In this document: positions 10,165-18,346 of the stretch, one piece after another | How the letters are laid out: the number at the start of each line of letters is the position of its first letter | How positions within the stretch are numbered: position 1 is the first letter of the stretch | Source: Campylobacter lari | GTDB taxonomy: Bacteria; Campylobacterota; Campylobacteria; Campylobacterales; Campylobacteraceae | DNA length: 64,000 bases | Reading direction: 5' to 3' | Assembly: GCF_001017575.1 (NCBI RefSeq) | Contig: NZ_CP011372.1 | Location: 992,001-1,056,000, forward strand | Notes under the pieces: generated by a model | What the model saw: only the letters and a program-made list of their open reading frames with translations | What the model was told of the DNA's origin: nothing | Databases searched by the model: none | Made by a program: the position numbers and the translations under genes

Positions 10165-10659
10165 TTGAAAAAAGCAAACTCAAAACTTTTTGCTGTTTTC
10201 CTCTTCTTACTTGTAATTTTAGCAGGTGTGGGAATGTATACTTTCCATAATGCTAAAGGCACTTCTTATTTTAGTGATGCCAGTGAAAGCTGTAATAATT
10301 GTCACATTATGAACGAAGTTTATAATGATTATTTAAAAGCTTCACACTCTAAAGAAGTTGATGGTAAACCAAGAGCAACCTGTAATGATTGCCATTTACC
10401 ACATAGCTTTTTTGAAAAATGGATTGCTAAAGCTCAAAGTGGCTTAGGACATGCTTATGCATTTACTTTCAAACTTGATTCTTTGCCTACGCATTTGAGT
10501 GCAAATGCAAAAAGTAAAGAAATAGTCCAAAATAACTGTATAGAATGTCACAAAGAAATTGCGAGTAACACTATCAACCCTACTCTAGATCCACATAAAG
10601 ATAATGCTTTAAGTTGTGTGTCTTGTCACCAAGGTGTTGGCCATAAGAGAGGATTTTAA
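10165..10659 (+). CDS. nrfH: NrfH, tetraheme quinol dehydrogenase of nitrite reductase
   Basis: Membrane-anchored NapC/NirT-family cytochrome c that oxidises menaquinol and feeds electrons to NrfA. A single N-terminal membrane anchor (about residues 7-26) is followed by four CxxCH heme-binding motifs at C43, C73, C125 and C151. 164 residues is normal for NrfH. A strong RBS (AAGGAGAG) precedes the ATG, and nrfA begins 16 nt downstream with its own RBS, giving a two-gene operon. The presence of nap in the same window makes a complete nitrate-to-ammonium route plausible. Regulation may act through the dyad at the transcript start. Confidence 0.96.
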   Translation: MKKANSKLFAVFLFLLVILAGVGMYTFHNAKGTSYFSDASESCNNCHIMNEVYNDYLKASHSKEVDGKPRATCNDCHLPHSFFEKWIAKAQSGLGHAYAFTFKLDSLPTHLSANAKSKEIVQNNCIECHKEIASNTINPTLDPHKDNALSCVSCHQGVGHKRGF

Positions 10660-10675
10660 ATGAAAGGAGTATTTA

Positions 10676-12493
10676 ATGAATAACAAAGGCATTTTATATA
10701 GTGCTATTAGTGCTACTATAGTAGCTATTGCGGGCGTATTGTGGTTAAATCAAGATATCACAGCCAAAACAAACGATTCAGTAGGTGGAATCATCTCTCA
10801 AGAAATTGTAAAACTTGGCGATGAAAACCCTACTTTTGACTACTGGGGAAAGAATTTTCCTGATTATTTAGATATGCACACAACAGTGGAAAAACAAGCA
10901 CCTAATGCAACAGAATTTGGTGGAAATTTAGCTTATTCAAAACTAATTCGCTATCCACAATTAACTGTTCTTTGGGCTGGCTATCCATTCAGTATTGATG
11001 CCAATGAAGAAAGAGGTCACTTTTGGGTTCAAGTAGATCAAATGGATACAGCTAGAAACAATAAAGATTTCTTAAACGCACACGGTTTTGCAGGATTTGG
11101 TGGCCAACCAACAGCTTGTATGAATTGTCATAGCGGATGGACCCCTTGGCTTTTAAACAACACTGCAAAAGGTGATTGGGTAGCATTTAACTCTGCAAAA
11201 TATTGGACTATGATTAAAACAGTTCCTGCAGTAAATGGAGCTAAAGAAAACTCACCTGAGCACAGTGGACCTCATGGTGGAAAAAGAATGGGTGTAACAT
11301 GTGCAGACTGTCATAATCCAACAGATATGAGTTTAAGACTTACAAGACCAGCTTTAATCAAAGCATTAATTTCAAGAGGCTATGAAGCAGATGAAAAACA
11401 AGGCATTAAAGCTTCAAGAAGCGAAATGAGAACTTTAGTATGCTCTCAATGTCACGTTGAATACTACTTCAAACCAACAGGTACCAAAGTAAAAACTATC
11501 GGAGAAAGCATAGCTAATGATAGCTCTAAAAAATGGTGGAATGGTACTCAAAAAACTTATGATGAGTTTGATTCTTGGAGAGATGGAAATAAACCAATTG
11601 AAATCGAAGTTGATGGTATAGAACTAGCATTTCCTTGGAGTGAGTGGAAAAAAGGTGAGCCATTTAGAATAGAAATGTTTGATGATTATTATGAAAAAAA
11701 TAGAGAAAATTTCCCAAGTGATTGGGTTCATAAAATCACTAAAGCACCTATGTTAAAAATTCAACACCCAGAAAGCGAACTTTATAGTGGTGGAGTACAT
11801 GCTGCAAATGGTGTAAGTTGTGCAGATTGTCATATGCCTTATATTAGAAAAGGTGCAAAAAAAGTTACTAACCACAACATCACATCACCTTTAGTTGATA
11901 TTAACTCAGCTTGTAAAACTTGCCATACTCAAAGCGAAGGCTATTTAGCTAAACAAGTAAAAGATATTCAAAATTCAGTAGCTCATGATTTAAGAACAGC
12001 TGAATATTCTTTAGTAAGCTTAATTAAAGATGTAGAAACTATTCGCGCAGAGCTTGGAAAAATGCCTAAATTCCAAACTGATGGCAAAGCAGATGATGCT
12101 AAAATTTCAGCTGAATTAAAAGAAGTATTAGAACTACATAGAAAATCTCAAGTAAGAGCAGACTTTGTAGGTGCTGAAAACTCAACAGGTTTCCATAATC
12201 CTAGAGAAGCTTCAAGAATGCTTTTACAATCAGTTGATATGTCAAGACAAGGACAAACTAAACTAGTAGAAATTGCAGCCAAAAATGGTATTAAAGATTT
12301 CAAAACTTCAAATTTAGGTTTTGAAGATATTCAAAAATTAAATCCAGGTGAAATTCACTATAAAGTAGATCTAAATGGCAACAAAGCAGGCGATCGCTAC
12401 TATAAACATCAAGAAGTAAATGGTAATCCACCAGCAAAACTTCTTGAAGATGATAAAAATCTAAAACCTTATAATTATAAAGTAATAGATTAA
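10676..12493 (+). CDS. nrfA: NrfA, pentaheme cytochrome c nitrite reductase
   Basis: Periplasmic enzyme that reduces nitrite to ammonium in a six-electron step and also handles NO. Residues 1-31 form a signal peptide or anchor. Five heme motifs are present at C148, C209, C256, C382 and C413, and all are CxxCH. In the classical enzyme the first (active-site) motif is CxxCK with lysine as heme ligand; here it is CMNCH (148-152). The C-terminal stretch from about 440 is the helical dimerisation region. At 605 residues it is longer than the E. coli enzyme (about 478), as is usual in Campylobacter. It ends in a strong terminator shared with thiC. Confidence 0.97.
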   Translation: MNNKGILYSAISATIVAIAGVLWLNQDITAKTNDSVGGIISQEIVKLGDENPTFDYWGKNFPDYLDMHTTVEKQAPNATEFGGNLAYSKLIRYPQLTVLWAGYPFSIDANEERGHFWVQVDQMDTARNNKDFLNAHGFAGFGGQPTACMNCHSGWTPWLLNNTAKGDWVAFNSAKYWTMIKTVPAVNGAKENSPEHSGPHGGKRMGVTCADCHNPTDMSLRLTRPALIKALISRGYEADEKQGIKASRSEMRTLVCSQCHVEYYFKPTGTKVKTIGESIANDSSKKWWNGTQKTYDEFDSWRDGNKPIEIEVDGIELAFPWSEWKKGEPFRIEMFDDYYEKNRENFPSDWVHKITKAPMLKIQHPESELYSGGVHAANGVSCADCHMPYIRKGAKKVTNHNITSPLVDINSACKTCHTQSEGYLAKQVKDIQNSVAHDLRTAEYSLVSLIKDVETIRAELGKMPKFQTDGKADDAKISAELKEVLELHRKSQVRADFVGAENSTGFHNPREASRMLLQSVDMSRQGQTKLVEIAAKNGIKDFKTSNLGFEDIQKLNPGEIHYKVDLNGNKAGDRYYKHQEVNGNPPAKLLEDDKNLKPYNYKVID

Positions 12494-12497
12494 TCAA

Positions 12498-12525
12498 AAT
12501 AAACCCTCATAATCGAGGGTTTATT
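12498..12525. terminator. Bidirectional terminator between nrfA and thiC
   Basis: Perfect 11-bp stem AATAAACCCTC / GAGGGTTTATT with a six-base loop, followed by CTTTT on the plus strand and flanked by ATTTTGATT-type T-rich sequence on the minus strand. It starts 5 nt after the nrfA stop and overlaps the thiC stop codon (12521-12523). Confidence 0.85.
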
Positions 12526-13819
12526 CTTTTATCAAACTTACATCTTCGCCTTTTAAAATTTTATTCATAGTATTCATAGCACACATTTTTCCACACATTG
12601 AGCAAGAATTAAGTTCTTCAGGTTTTCTTTCATTAAACATTTTCTTAGCCTTTTCTCCATCGATTGCTAATTTAAACATTTTTTCCCAATCAATATCTTG
12701 TCTAGCTTTACTCATTGCATCATCTATTTTTCTTTCTTTGGGAAGTTTAGCTATATCTCCTGCATGAGCTGCTATTTTAGTCGCTACTATACCATCTCTT
12801 ACATCTTCTAAATTTGGAAGTCGTAAATGTTCAGCAGGGGTTACATAGCAAAGTATATCAGCACCAGCTGCTGCTGCAACTGCTCCACCGATTGCTCCAC
12901 TTATATGATCATATCCTGCGCCTATATCAGCAACTAATGGTCCTAAAACATAAAAAGGTGCCCCGTTGCAAATTCTTTTTTCAAGTTGCATATTAGCTTC
13001 TATTTCATTAATAGCCATATGACCGGGTCCTTCTATCATCACTTGCACATCTTGAGCCCATGCTCTTTTTGTTAACAATGAAAGTTCTATAAGTTCAGTA
13101 ATTTGAGCTGCATCGCTTGCATCATGGGTACAACCAGGTCTTAATGCATCACCCAAAGAAAGTGTCACATCAAATTCCTTGCATATAGCGAGTAAATCAT
13201 CATAATATTCATAGAATGGATTTTCAGCATCATTCATTTGCATCCAAGCATAAAGAACTGAACCTCCTCTTGAAACTATATTAGTAATCCTATCGCACTC
13301 TTTAAAAACCCTAGCAGCACGAGAATTTATCCCTGCATGAATTGTCATAAAATCCACTCCACTTTTAGCATGATGATACACTACATCTAAAAAATCTTTT
13401 GCTTTAATATCTTTTAGATCTTTCTCTAAAAACCCAACCGCATCATAAACAGGCACCGTACCTATCATAGCTTTTGAAGTAGCAATTAACTCATCTCTAA
13501 AACGACTGGTTTTACCATAATTACTAAGATCCATAATAGCTTCTATATTAAATTTATGAGCCAACTCTACCTTTTTCATTTCTTCACTATAATCTACACA
13601 ATCATTTGAAACACCTAAATTTACATTTACTTTTGTTTTAAGTCCATAGCCAATACCATTTGGATCTAATGTTTTATGGTTGATATTTGCAGGAATGATG
13701 ATTTTTCCACATGCTATATTTTCAAGCAAAAAATCTTCACCTACTTGTTCTTTTTGTGCAACAATTTGCATTTGTTTTGTGAAAATTCCTTCTTTTGCAT
13801 AAGACATTTGAGTTTTCAT
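12521..13819 (-). CDS. thiC: ThiC, phosphomethylpyrimidine synthase
   Basis: Radical-SAM enzyme that converts aminoimidazole ribotide to HMP phosphate, the pyrimidine half of thiamine. The family core is clear ([28 protein letters not shown] near residue 40, [30 protein letters not shown]). The C-terminal cysteine cluster CSMCGKMC binds the 4Fe-4S cluster. At 432 residues it is the short form, without the N-terminal extension of the roughly 630-residue enteric enzyme. The long 5' leader contains a TPP riboswitch, and the RBS (AAGGA, 13833-13829) lies in a hairpin, so translation should fall when TPP is abundant. Confidence 0.97.
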   Translation of the reverse strand: MKTQMSYAKEGIFTKQMQIVAQKEQVGEDFLLENIACGKIIIPANINHKTLDPNGIGYGLKTKVNVNLGVSNDCVDYSEEMKKVELAHKFNIEAIMDLSNYGKTSRFRDELIATSKAMIGTVPVYDAVGFLEKDLKDIKAKDFLDVVYHHAKSGVDFMTIHAGINSRAARVFKECDRITNIVSRGGSVLYAWMQMNDAENPFYEYYDDLLAICKEFDVTLSLGDALRPGCTHDASDAAQITELIELSLLTKRAWAQDVQVMIEGPGHMAINEIEANMQLEKRICNGAPFYVLGPLVADIGAGYDHISGAIGGAVAAAAGADILCYVTPAEHLRLPNLEDVRDGIVATKIAAHAGDIAKLPKERKIDDAMSKARQDIDWEKMFKLAIDGEKAKKMFNERKPEELNSCSMCGKMCAMNTMNKILKGEDVSLIKE

Positions 13820-13823
13820 TTGA

Positions 13824-13855
13824 ATTTATCCTTAAAATAAAATTTGGATAAATGA
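13824..13855 (-). promoter_or_regulatory. RBS-sequestering hairpin: expression platform of the thiC riboswitch
   Basis: On the minus strand ATTTATCC (13853-13846) is fully complementary to GGATAAAT (13831-13824), which contains most of the thiC Shine-Dalgarno sequence. Pairing would hide the RBS about 9 nt from the ATG. The left arm, extended to TCATTTAT, can instead pair with ATAAATGA (13965-13958) at the 5' end of the aptamer. This argues for translational rather than transcriptional control; there is no terminator-like T tract here. Confidence 0.7.
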
Positions 13856-13873
13856 AGGGTATGTGAGTAGTTG

Positions 13874-13965
13874 ATAAATTATCCCAACGCTAGCATTACC
13901 TAGTTCTGGTGCGGTCTAAGCTTTTAGCTTACTCTCAGCCTGTATCACAAGCTCCCGTCATTTAT
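13874..13965 (-). promoter_or_regulatory. TPP (thi-box) riboswitch aptamer upstream of thiC
   Basis: Read on the minus strand, the leader contains GGGAGC, then GGCTGAGAG (pyrimidine-sensor helix), then GAACTAGGTAATGCTAGCG and GGGA, the conserved order and sequence of the thi-box. The closing P1 helix can be formed by ATAAAT (13965-13960) with ATTTAT (13879-13874). Thiamine pyrophosphate binding to this fold is well established for the class. Its position directly before thiC matches that role. Confidence 0.93.
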
Positions 13966-13973
13966 GCAAATGC

Positions 13974-13979
13974 AGTATA
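13974..13979 (-). promoter_or_regulatory. -10 box of the thiC riboswitch transcript
   Basis: TATACT on the minus strand, placed so that transcription would start near 13967, just before the 5' strand of riboswitch helix P1. It lies in a 35-nt space after the end of the dnaQ-like gene. Confidence 0.5.
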
Positions 13980-13985
13980 ACGATA

Positions 13986-14014
13986 AATCTAAAACAAAGT
14001 TTATTTTTTAGATT
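13986..14014 (-). terminator. Weak AT-rich hairpin after the dnaQ-like gene
   Basis: AATCTAAAA / TTTTAGATT form a 9-bp, almost GC-free stem that spans the stop codon of the exonuclease gene (14001-14003). It is positioned as a terminator but is thermodynamically weak. It could separate the rpe-dnaQ transcript from the thiC leader. Confidence 0.35.
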
Positions 14015-14765
14015 GATTTTTAGCTTGCTTGCTAAAATGTAACAATTCTTCGGTAGTTTTTATATAAAAAGGAATTTTTTTAAGACAGTATTTTAAAATT
14101 TCACTTGCAGCTAAAGCATCACTTAAGGCTCTATGATGCTTGCTTTCAATACACAAAAACTCTTTTAGAGCATCAAGGCCGTACTTGGGACTTTCAATGC
14201 ATTTTTTAGCTAAATCAATTGTACATAATCTTCTATTTAAAAGCACTCCAAAATCATTTTCATACATAGCTTTAGATATAAAATGATAATCAAAACGCAC
14301 ATTATGTGCTACAAAAATGCTATCTTTTAAAAACAATTTAAAATCATTTAACACAGTTTTTAAAGAAGGTGCATTTTCTACCATATCCAAACTAATCCCT
14401 GTTAATTCTGTAATATTTTCAGGTATGCTTTCTACTTTTATAAAACTCTCGAATCTATCAATTTCTTTACAGTTTTGAATTTTCACTGCACCTATTTCTA
14501 AAATTTGACCACTTTTTATCCCACCGGTGCTTTCAATATCTACAACACAAAAAATCTCATCTTTTATTTTTGTATTTTTGCTTTTCAAACACAAACAATT
14601 TTGTGCATTAAGCTCGACTCCTAGTCCTAAAAGCTCAAAAGTATATAAATCAAAATCATAATGATTTAGTTCTTCTATTTTTGCAAGCTCTTTTAAAACC
14701 CAAGGAAAAGGTTTGTTTTCTTTACTTAGCTTGATGATTAAATCATCGATTTGTTGTTGGCTCAA
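14001..14765 (-). CDS. dnaQ: DnaQ-like 3'-5' exonuclease (DEDDh family)
   Basis: Exonuclease of the DNA polymerase III epsilon type. The catalytic motifs are Exo I VVDIESTGG (Asp and Glu, about residues 73-81), Exo II HNVRFDYHF (about 154-162) and Exo III HRALSDALAA (His and Asp, about 212-221). The preceding roughly 65 residues form an N-terminal extension absent from the enteric epsilon subunit. In Campylobacter this gene is usually annotated dnaQ, but a repair or RNase T-like role is also possible. Its start overlaps the rpe stop by 4 nt, so the two are coupled. Confidence 0.85.
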   Translation of the reverse strand: MSQQQIDDLIIKLSKENKPFPWVLKELAKIEELNHYDFDLYTFELLGLGVELNAQNCLCLKSKNTKIKDEIFCVVDIESTGGIKSGQILEIGAVKIQNCKEIDRFESFIKVESIPENITELTGISLDMVENAPSLKTVLNDFKLFLKDSIFVAHNVRFDYHFISKAMYENDFGVLLNRRLCTIDLAKKCIESPKYGLDALKEFLCIESKHHRALSDALAASEILKYCLKKIPFYIKTTEELLHFSKQAKNQSKK

Positions 14766-15409
14766 AATTCAAACTTTAAAGAATTGATTGCTGTTTTTTT
14801 ATCTTGCGAGGAAAAGATATAACTACCTGCGACTAAAATATCAGCTCCTGCTTCATCCAAATCAGGCGCATTTAAGCCATTTACCCCACCATCTACTTCT
14901 ATAAAAACTTTAAGATTTTTTCTATCTATCATTTCTCTTAACTGTCGAATTTTATCATACACTAACGGCAAAAAGTTTTGCCCACCAAAGCCTGGATTAA
15001 CACTCATTAAAAGCACCATATCTACAAATTCTAAAATATGCTCTATACTTGAAACTGGGGTATGTGGATTTAAAACAATGGCAGGATGAATGCCATTTTT
15101 TCTTATATACTCACACACTCTAATAGGATGATTTTCAGCTTCTAAGTGAAAGCTGATAAATTTTGGCTTTATTGGGATAAATAAATCTACAAAACTGCTA
15201 ACATTATGTACCATTAAATGCACATCTAAAGGCACTGAAGTAATTTTTGAAATATTTTCAACCACACAAGGACCAAAAGTAAGATTTGGTACAAAATGCC
15301 CATCCATCACATCAATATGCAATAAATCAGCCCCTGCTTGAGACACTTCTTTAATTTCATTTTCTAAATTTAAAAAATTTGCAGACAATAAACTTGGTGC
15401 TACATACAT
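14762..15409 (-). CDS. rpe: Rpe, ribulose-phosphate 3-epimerase
   Basis: Interconverts ribulose-5-phosphate and xylulose-5-phosphate in the pentose phosphate pathway. TIM-barrel motifs are clear: APSLLSANF at residues 4-12, LHIDVMDGHFVPNLTFGP (35-52, with the metal-binding His and Asp), HLMV, VLLMSVNPGFGGQ (about 132-144) and EVDGG (about 171-175). 215 residues is typical. An extended -10 promoter (TGATAAAAT on the minus strand, at 15438-15446) lies about 30 nt upstream. rpe leads a two-gene unit with the dnaQ-like exonuclease. The gene pair diverges from rpmB. Confidence 0.97.
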   Translation of the reverse strand: MYVAPSLLSANFLNLENEIKEVSQAGADLLHIDVMDGHFVPNLTFGPCVVENISKITSVPLDVHLMVHNVSSFVDLFIPIKPKFISFHLEAENHPIRVCEYIRKNGIHPAIVLNPHTPVSSIEHILEFVDMVLLMSVNPGFGGQNFLPLVYDKIRQLREMIDRKNLKVFIEVDGGVNGLNAPDLDEAGADILVAGSYIFSSQDKKTAINSLKFEF

Positions 15410-15437
15410 TTCATATCTCCAATAAAAGTAAAAAATA

Positions 15438-15446
15438 ATTTTATCA
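15438..15446 (-). promoter_or_regulatory. Extended -10 promoter of rpe
   Basis: TGATAAAAT on the minus strand fits the Campylobacter sigma-70 extended -10 pattern TGn-TAnAAT. It lies 29 nt before the rpe ATG. Confidence 0.65.
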
Positions 15447-15511
15447 TACTTATTATCAAATTTTCTTTATGTATTTTTGGTAATATTTGAATTTTTTAAG
15501 CTTGTTTTAGA

Positions 15512-15517
15512 TACAAT
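15512..15517 (+). promoter_or_regulatory. -10 box of rpmB
   Basis: TACAAT at 15512-15517, preceded by T-rich sequence and about 35 nt from the rpmB ATG. It is the clearest -10-like hexamer on the plus strand of this divergent region. Confidence 0.6.
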
Positions 15518-15551
15518 GCTAAAAATTATTTTTATTTCATAAGGAAAATTT

Positions 15552-15746
15552 ATGTCAAGAATTTGCCAAATTACAGGAAAAGGACCTATGGTAGGTAACA
15601 ATGTTAGCCATGCTAACAATAAAACTAAAAGACGCTTTTTGCCAAATTTAAGAACAGTTCGTATCACTTTAGAAGATGGAACTACTAGAAAAGTTAGAGT
15701 AGCTGCTTCAACTTTAAGAACACTTAAAAAACAAAGCGGTAAATAA
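15552..15746 (+). CDS. rpmB: Ribosomal protein L28 (bL28)
   Basis: Small basic protein of the large ribosomal subunit. The hallmark start [32 protein letters not shown] (residues 2-33) is the L28 signature; the zinc-type cysteine pairs seen in some bacteria are reduced here to a single Cys. 64 residues is normal. It has its own promoter and a RBS (AAGGA) and is followed after 25 nt by the K+-channel-like gene in the same direction, so the two may be co-transcribed. The opposite-strand reading frame over this gene is not real. Confidence 0.97.
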   Translation: MSRICQITGKGPMVGNNVSHANNKTKRRFLPNLRTVRITLEDGTTRKVRVAASTLRTLKKQSGK

Positions 15747-15771
15747 TCCTTAATATAAACGAGGAATTGTT

Positions 15772-16899
15772 ATGTCTTTTTTGAAAAAGCTACAAAAATT
15801 CCTCAATTGGTCCCCATCCCCAAAACCTTCGATTAATCTTAACGATGAGCTTTATGAACAGCTTAAATTTTTAAGAATTCCTCTTATTGCTGTTGTAATG
15901 ATGACATTAATTGGAGCTTTTGGTTATATGCTCACAAGTAATTACAACCTTAACGATGCTATTTATCAAGCTGGCATGACTTTTACCACTTTAGGTTATA
16001 CTGAAGTTAATCCCATACCAACAGCAGGTAGAATTTTTACCGTTGTATATGTATTGTTGACTTTTACAATATTTACTTTTTGCATGGGTTTGGTAATAGA
16101 AATAGTAAAAAAAGGTGTTTTGTCTAAGATTATCAAGGAAAGAAGAATGCTTCATAAAGTTGCAAGATTAAAAAATCATTTTGTAATATGTTATCATAAT
16201 GATTTTACCATTGAATTAGCACAGCAATTTAGAGAAAATCACATTCCTTTTGTTGTAGTTGATGAAGTTGAAAATTTTAGTGAGATTGCTGAAAAATATA
16301 ACTATCCTTATTATATAGAAAGCGCGCCTCATACTAATACAGCCTTTTTAAAAACCAATCTTTCTAGTGCAAAAGGCGTAATAACCCTTAGTAATAACAT
16401 AGCAGATAATATTGCTATCATCGCTTCAGTAAGATTATTTGAAAAAGAATTACAAAGAATTAATCCTTATTTTATATTAGCTAGCTCAAGCAATGAAGAT
16501 GAGACAGAAAAACTGAAAAAACTTGGAGCTAATTCCATAGTTTCTGCCACAAAATTAGTCGCACAAAGACTTAGCGCAATGTCGGCAAGACCAGATATGG
16601 AAAATTTATTAGAAAATTATCTTTACAAAAAAAATAGCCCTATTGATTTAGAAGAAATAAAAATACCTGATGAATCATGGGTAAGATTTAAAAGATTAAA
16701 AGAAATACACTTAAGAGATATGGCAAATGTGAGTATAGTAGGAATTATAGAAAATAAAAAATTCACTCCCATGCCAAGAGGCGATACTCTAATAAGCACA
16801 GGGGCAAAATTACTACTTGTTGGTACAGCTGATAGTATAAAAATAGCTAAAAAAATCATCAAAAATAAACAAAAACCTGATGAGTTAAAATATATTTAA
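15772..16899 (+). CDS. Two-helix K+ channel-like protein with RCK (TrkA-type) domain
   Basis: Architecture of a bacterial potassium channel. TM1 is at about residues 35-56, a pore loop at 61-80, TM2 at about 88-112, then a cytosolic RCK domain (about 135-260) and an RCK_C-like tail (about 285-370, with IPDESWVRFKRLKEIHLRDM and GDTLISTGAKLLLVG). The filter reads TLGYTE (73-78) where most channels have TVGYGD. The RCK N-domain begins HFVICYHNDF (136-145) where a GxGxxG nucleotide-binding loop is expected. A related protein (HpKchA) is known in Helicobacter pylori. K+ conduction is inferred from the fold; selectivity and ligand are uncertain. Confidence 0.8.
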   Translation: MSFLKKLQKFLNWSPSPKPSINLNDELYEQLKFLRIPLIAVVMMTLIGAFGYMLTSNYNLNDAIYQAGMTFTTLGYTEVNPIPTAGRIFTVVYVLLTFTIFTFCMGLVIEIVKKGVLSKIIKERRMLHKVARLKNHFVICYHNDFTIELAQQFRENHIPFVVVDEVENFSEIAEKYNYPYYIESAPHTNTAFLKTNLSSAKGVITLSNNIADNIAIIASVRLFEKELQRINPYFILASSSNEDETEKLKKLGANSIVSATKLVAQRLSAMSARPDMENLLENYLYKKNSPIDLEEIKIPDESWVRFKRLKEIHLRDMANVSIVGIIENKKFTPMPRGDTLISTGAKLLLVGTADSIKIAKKIIKNKQKPDELKYI

Positions 16900-16911
16900 C
16901 TTATTTTAAGC

Positions 16912-16917
16912 TATAAT
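16912..16917 (+). promoter_or_regulatory. -10 box upstream of the DUF465-type gene
   Basis: TATAAT 30 nt before the ATG of the 71-residue protein gene, followed by a strong RBS (AAGGAGG, 16935-16941). It probably starts a transcript that also covers the chemoreceptor gene. Confidence 0.6.
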
Positions 16918-16946
16918 CAAACACCAATTTAAAAAAGGAGGCTAAC

Positions 16947-17162
16947 ATGCTACACGAATTTAGAGATCTAATTACTGAATTAAAAGGTAAGGATTTACAT
17001 TTTGATAAGCTTTTTGAAGAACACAATGAGCTTGACCATAAAATCAAAGACGCAGAAGAAGGCAGAATTCATCTAGATAGCTTAGAAATAGCTAATCTAA
17101 AAAAAGAAAAATTGAGACTAAAGGATGAGTTAAACACTTATTTATCAAATTATAAAAAATAA
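16947..17162 (+). CDS. Small coiled-coil protein, DUF465/YdcH type
   Basis: A 71-residue, highly charged helical protein. The pattern HEFRDLITELKGKDLHFDKLFEEHNELDHKIKDAE followed by LKKEKLRLKDELNTYL fits the DUF465 (YdcH) family of short two-helix proteins, whose function is unknown. It has one of the best Shine-Dalgarno sequences in the window and its own -10 box, suggesting high expression. It lies 32 nt upstream of a soluble chemoreceptor in the same direction. I see no membrane segment or export signal. The family assignment rests on size and heptad-like pattern, so a functional link to chemotaxis is only suggested by position. Confidence 0.75.
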   Translation: MLHEFRDLITELKGKDLHFDKLFEEHNELDHKIKDAEEGRIHLDSLEIANLKKEKLRLKDELNTYLSNYKK

Positions 17163-17194
17163 TTCTCTGTAAAATTTATATTCAAGGATAAAAC

Positions 17195-18322
17195 ATGTTT
17201 GGAAAAAAAACCAGCCAAAAGCAGGAAGTTGAAGACTTACAAAATAAAATCAGGGAATTAGAAGAAGAAAATAAAAAACTTCTTTTAGAAAAACAAGAAT
17301 TAATTGAGAATTGTGAAAAACAACTTCAAGCTAACTGTGGAAAAACTGAACTTGAAATCCATCTTATAGAAATGCTACTAGTTGGTGTTTTGAAAGGTAT
17401 TGCAAATGTACAAAGCGATATGCAAGAAAATGTCAATAAAGCAGAGATGATTTCCCAGTATTCTGATTCTTCTTTAGAGGATATGCAAGAGTTAAATTCT
17501 ATTACTCATTCTATTATATCTTCACTTCAAAGTATCATCGAGTCAGCTAATCGCTCAAGAGATACAGCAGGTAACCTACATCGCAGTGTTGACGAAATAA
17601 CCAATGTTATAAACTTAATTAAAGATGTATCTGATCAAACTAATCTTTTGGCATTAAATGCTGCTATTGAAGCTGCTAGAGCAGGTGAACATGGTAGAGG
17701 ATTTGCTGTTGTTGCAGATGAAGTTAGAAAGCTTGCCGAAAAAACACAAAAAGCAACTTCTGAGGTAGAATTAAACATAAATCTACTCAAGCAAAATGCT
17801 GATGAAATGTATGGACAAAGCGAGCAAGTAGAAAAAGTATCATTGGAATCTAATGAACATATAGTTCAATTTTCTAGTAAATTTACTCAGCTTATTTCAA
17901 ATGCAAACTCAACTAGCTCACATGCTAAACGTATCGCTTCTGAAATTTTTGTTTCTTTAGCTAAGTTAGATCACGTCGCTTTTAAACTTAATGGCTACAA
18001 TGAAATAATCCATGCTTCAGGTAAAACACTATCTGATCATTTAAGTTGTAGACTCGCAAAATGGATCGCTGGGGTTGGCAAAGAGAGATTTTCTAGTGGA
18101 AGAGCTTTTGGTAAGCTTAATTTGCCACATCAAAAAGTTCATGAAAATATAAACCATGCTATCAGCTTAGCTCACGATGAGGACGCAAATAATAAATTGG
18201 TACAAAATCAAATTTTAGACAAATGCTCTAATGCTGAAAAAGCCTCTGATGATTTATTTGAAATATTCAAAGAAATGCTTAATGAGAAAGACCCAAATAT
18301 TGAAAATAAAGAAGAAAAATAA
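17195..18322 (+). CDS. Soluble methyl-accepting chemotaxis protein with C-terminal zinc-binding CZB domain
   Basis: Cytoplasmic chemoreceptor without transmembrane segments or periplasmic sensor. Residues 1-45 form a coiled coil. The signalling hairpin is [49 protein letters not shown] (about 147-195), which contacts CheA/CheW. The C-terminal CZB domain shows its zinc ligands in order: H260, C285 (in SCRLAKW), H312 and H316. In H. pylori TlpD and other CZB proteins zinc and oxidants such as HOCl are sensed here. It corresponds to the soluble receptor Cj0448c (Tlp6) of C. jejuni as I recall it. It ends in a hairpin shared with the NUDIX gene. Confidence 0.92.
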   Translation: MFGKKTSQKQEVEDLQNKIRELEEENKKLLLEKQELIENCEKQLQANCGKTELEIHLIEMLLVGVLKGIANVQSDMQENVNKAEMISQYSDSSLEDMQELNSITHSIISSLQSIIESANRSRDTAGNLHRSVDEITNVINLIKDVSDQTNLLALNAAIEAARAGEHGRGFAVVADEVRKLAEKTQKATSEVELNINLLKQNADEMYGQSEQVEKVSLESNEHIVQFSSKFTQLISNANSTSSHAKRIASEIFVSLAKLDHVAFKLNGYNEIIHASGKTLSDHLSCRLAKWIAGVGKERFSSGRAFGKLNLPHQKVHENINHAISLAHDEDANNKLVQNQILDKCSNAEKASDDLFEIFKEMLNEKDPNIENKEEK

Positions 18323-18346
18323 AAGGTAAGATTAATTCTTACCTTT
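18322..18346. terminator. Shared hairpin between the chemoreceptor and NUDIX genes
   Basis: Perfect 10-bp stem AAAGGTAAGA / TCTTACCTTT with loop TTAAT. The chemoreceptor stop codon ends at 18322, at the first base of the stem, and the NUDIX stop codon (18332-18334) lies in the loop. The stem ends in TTT on both strands, giving a bidirectional terminator. Confidence 0.75.

Noticed and set aside
15467-15667. A 66-codon minus-strand frame over the rpmB 5' end
   Set aside because: It overlaps the conserved L28 gene and its promoter and resembles no protein.
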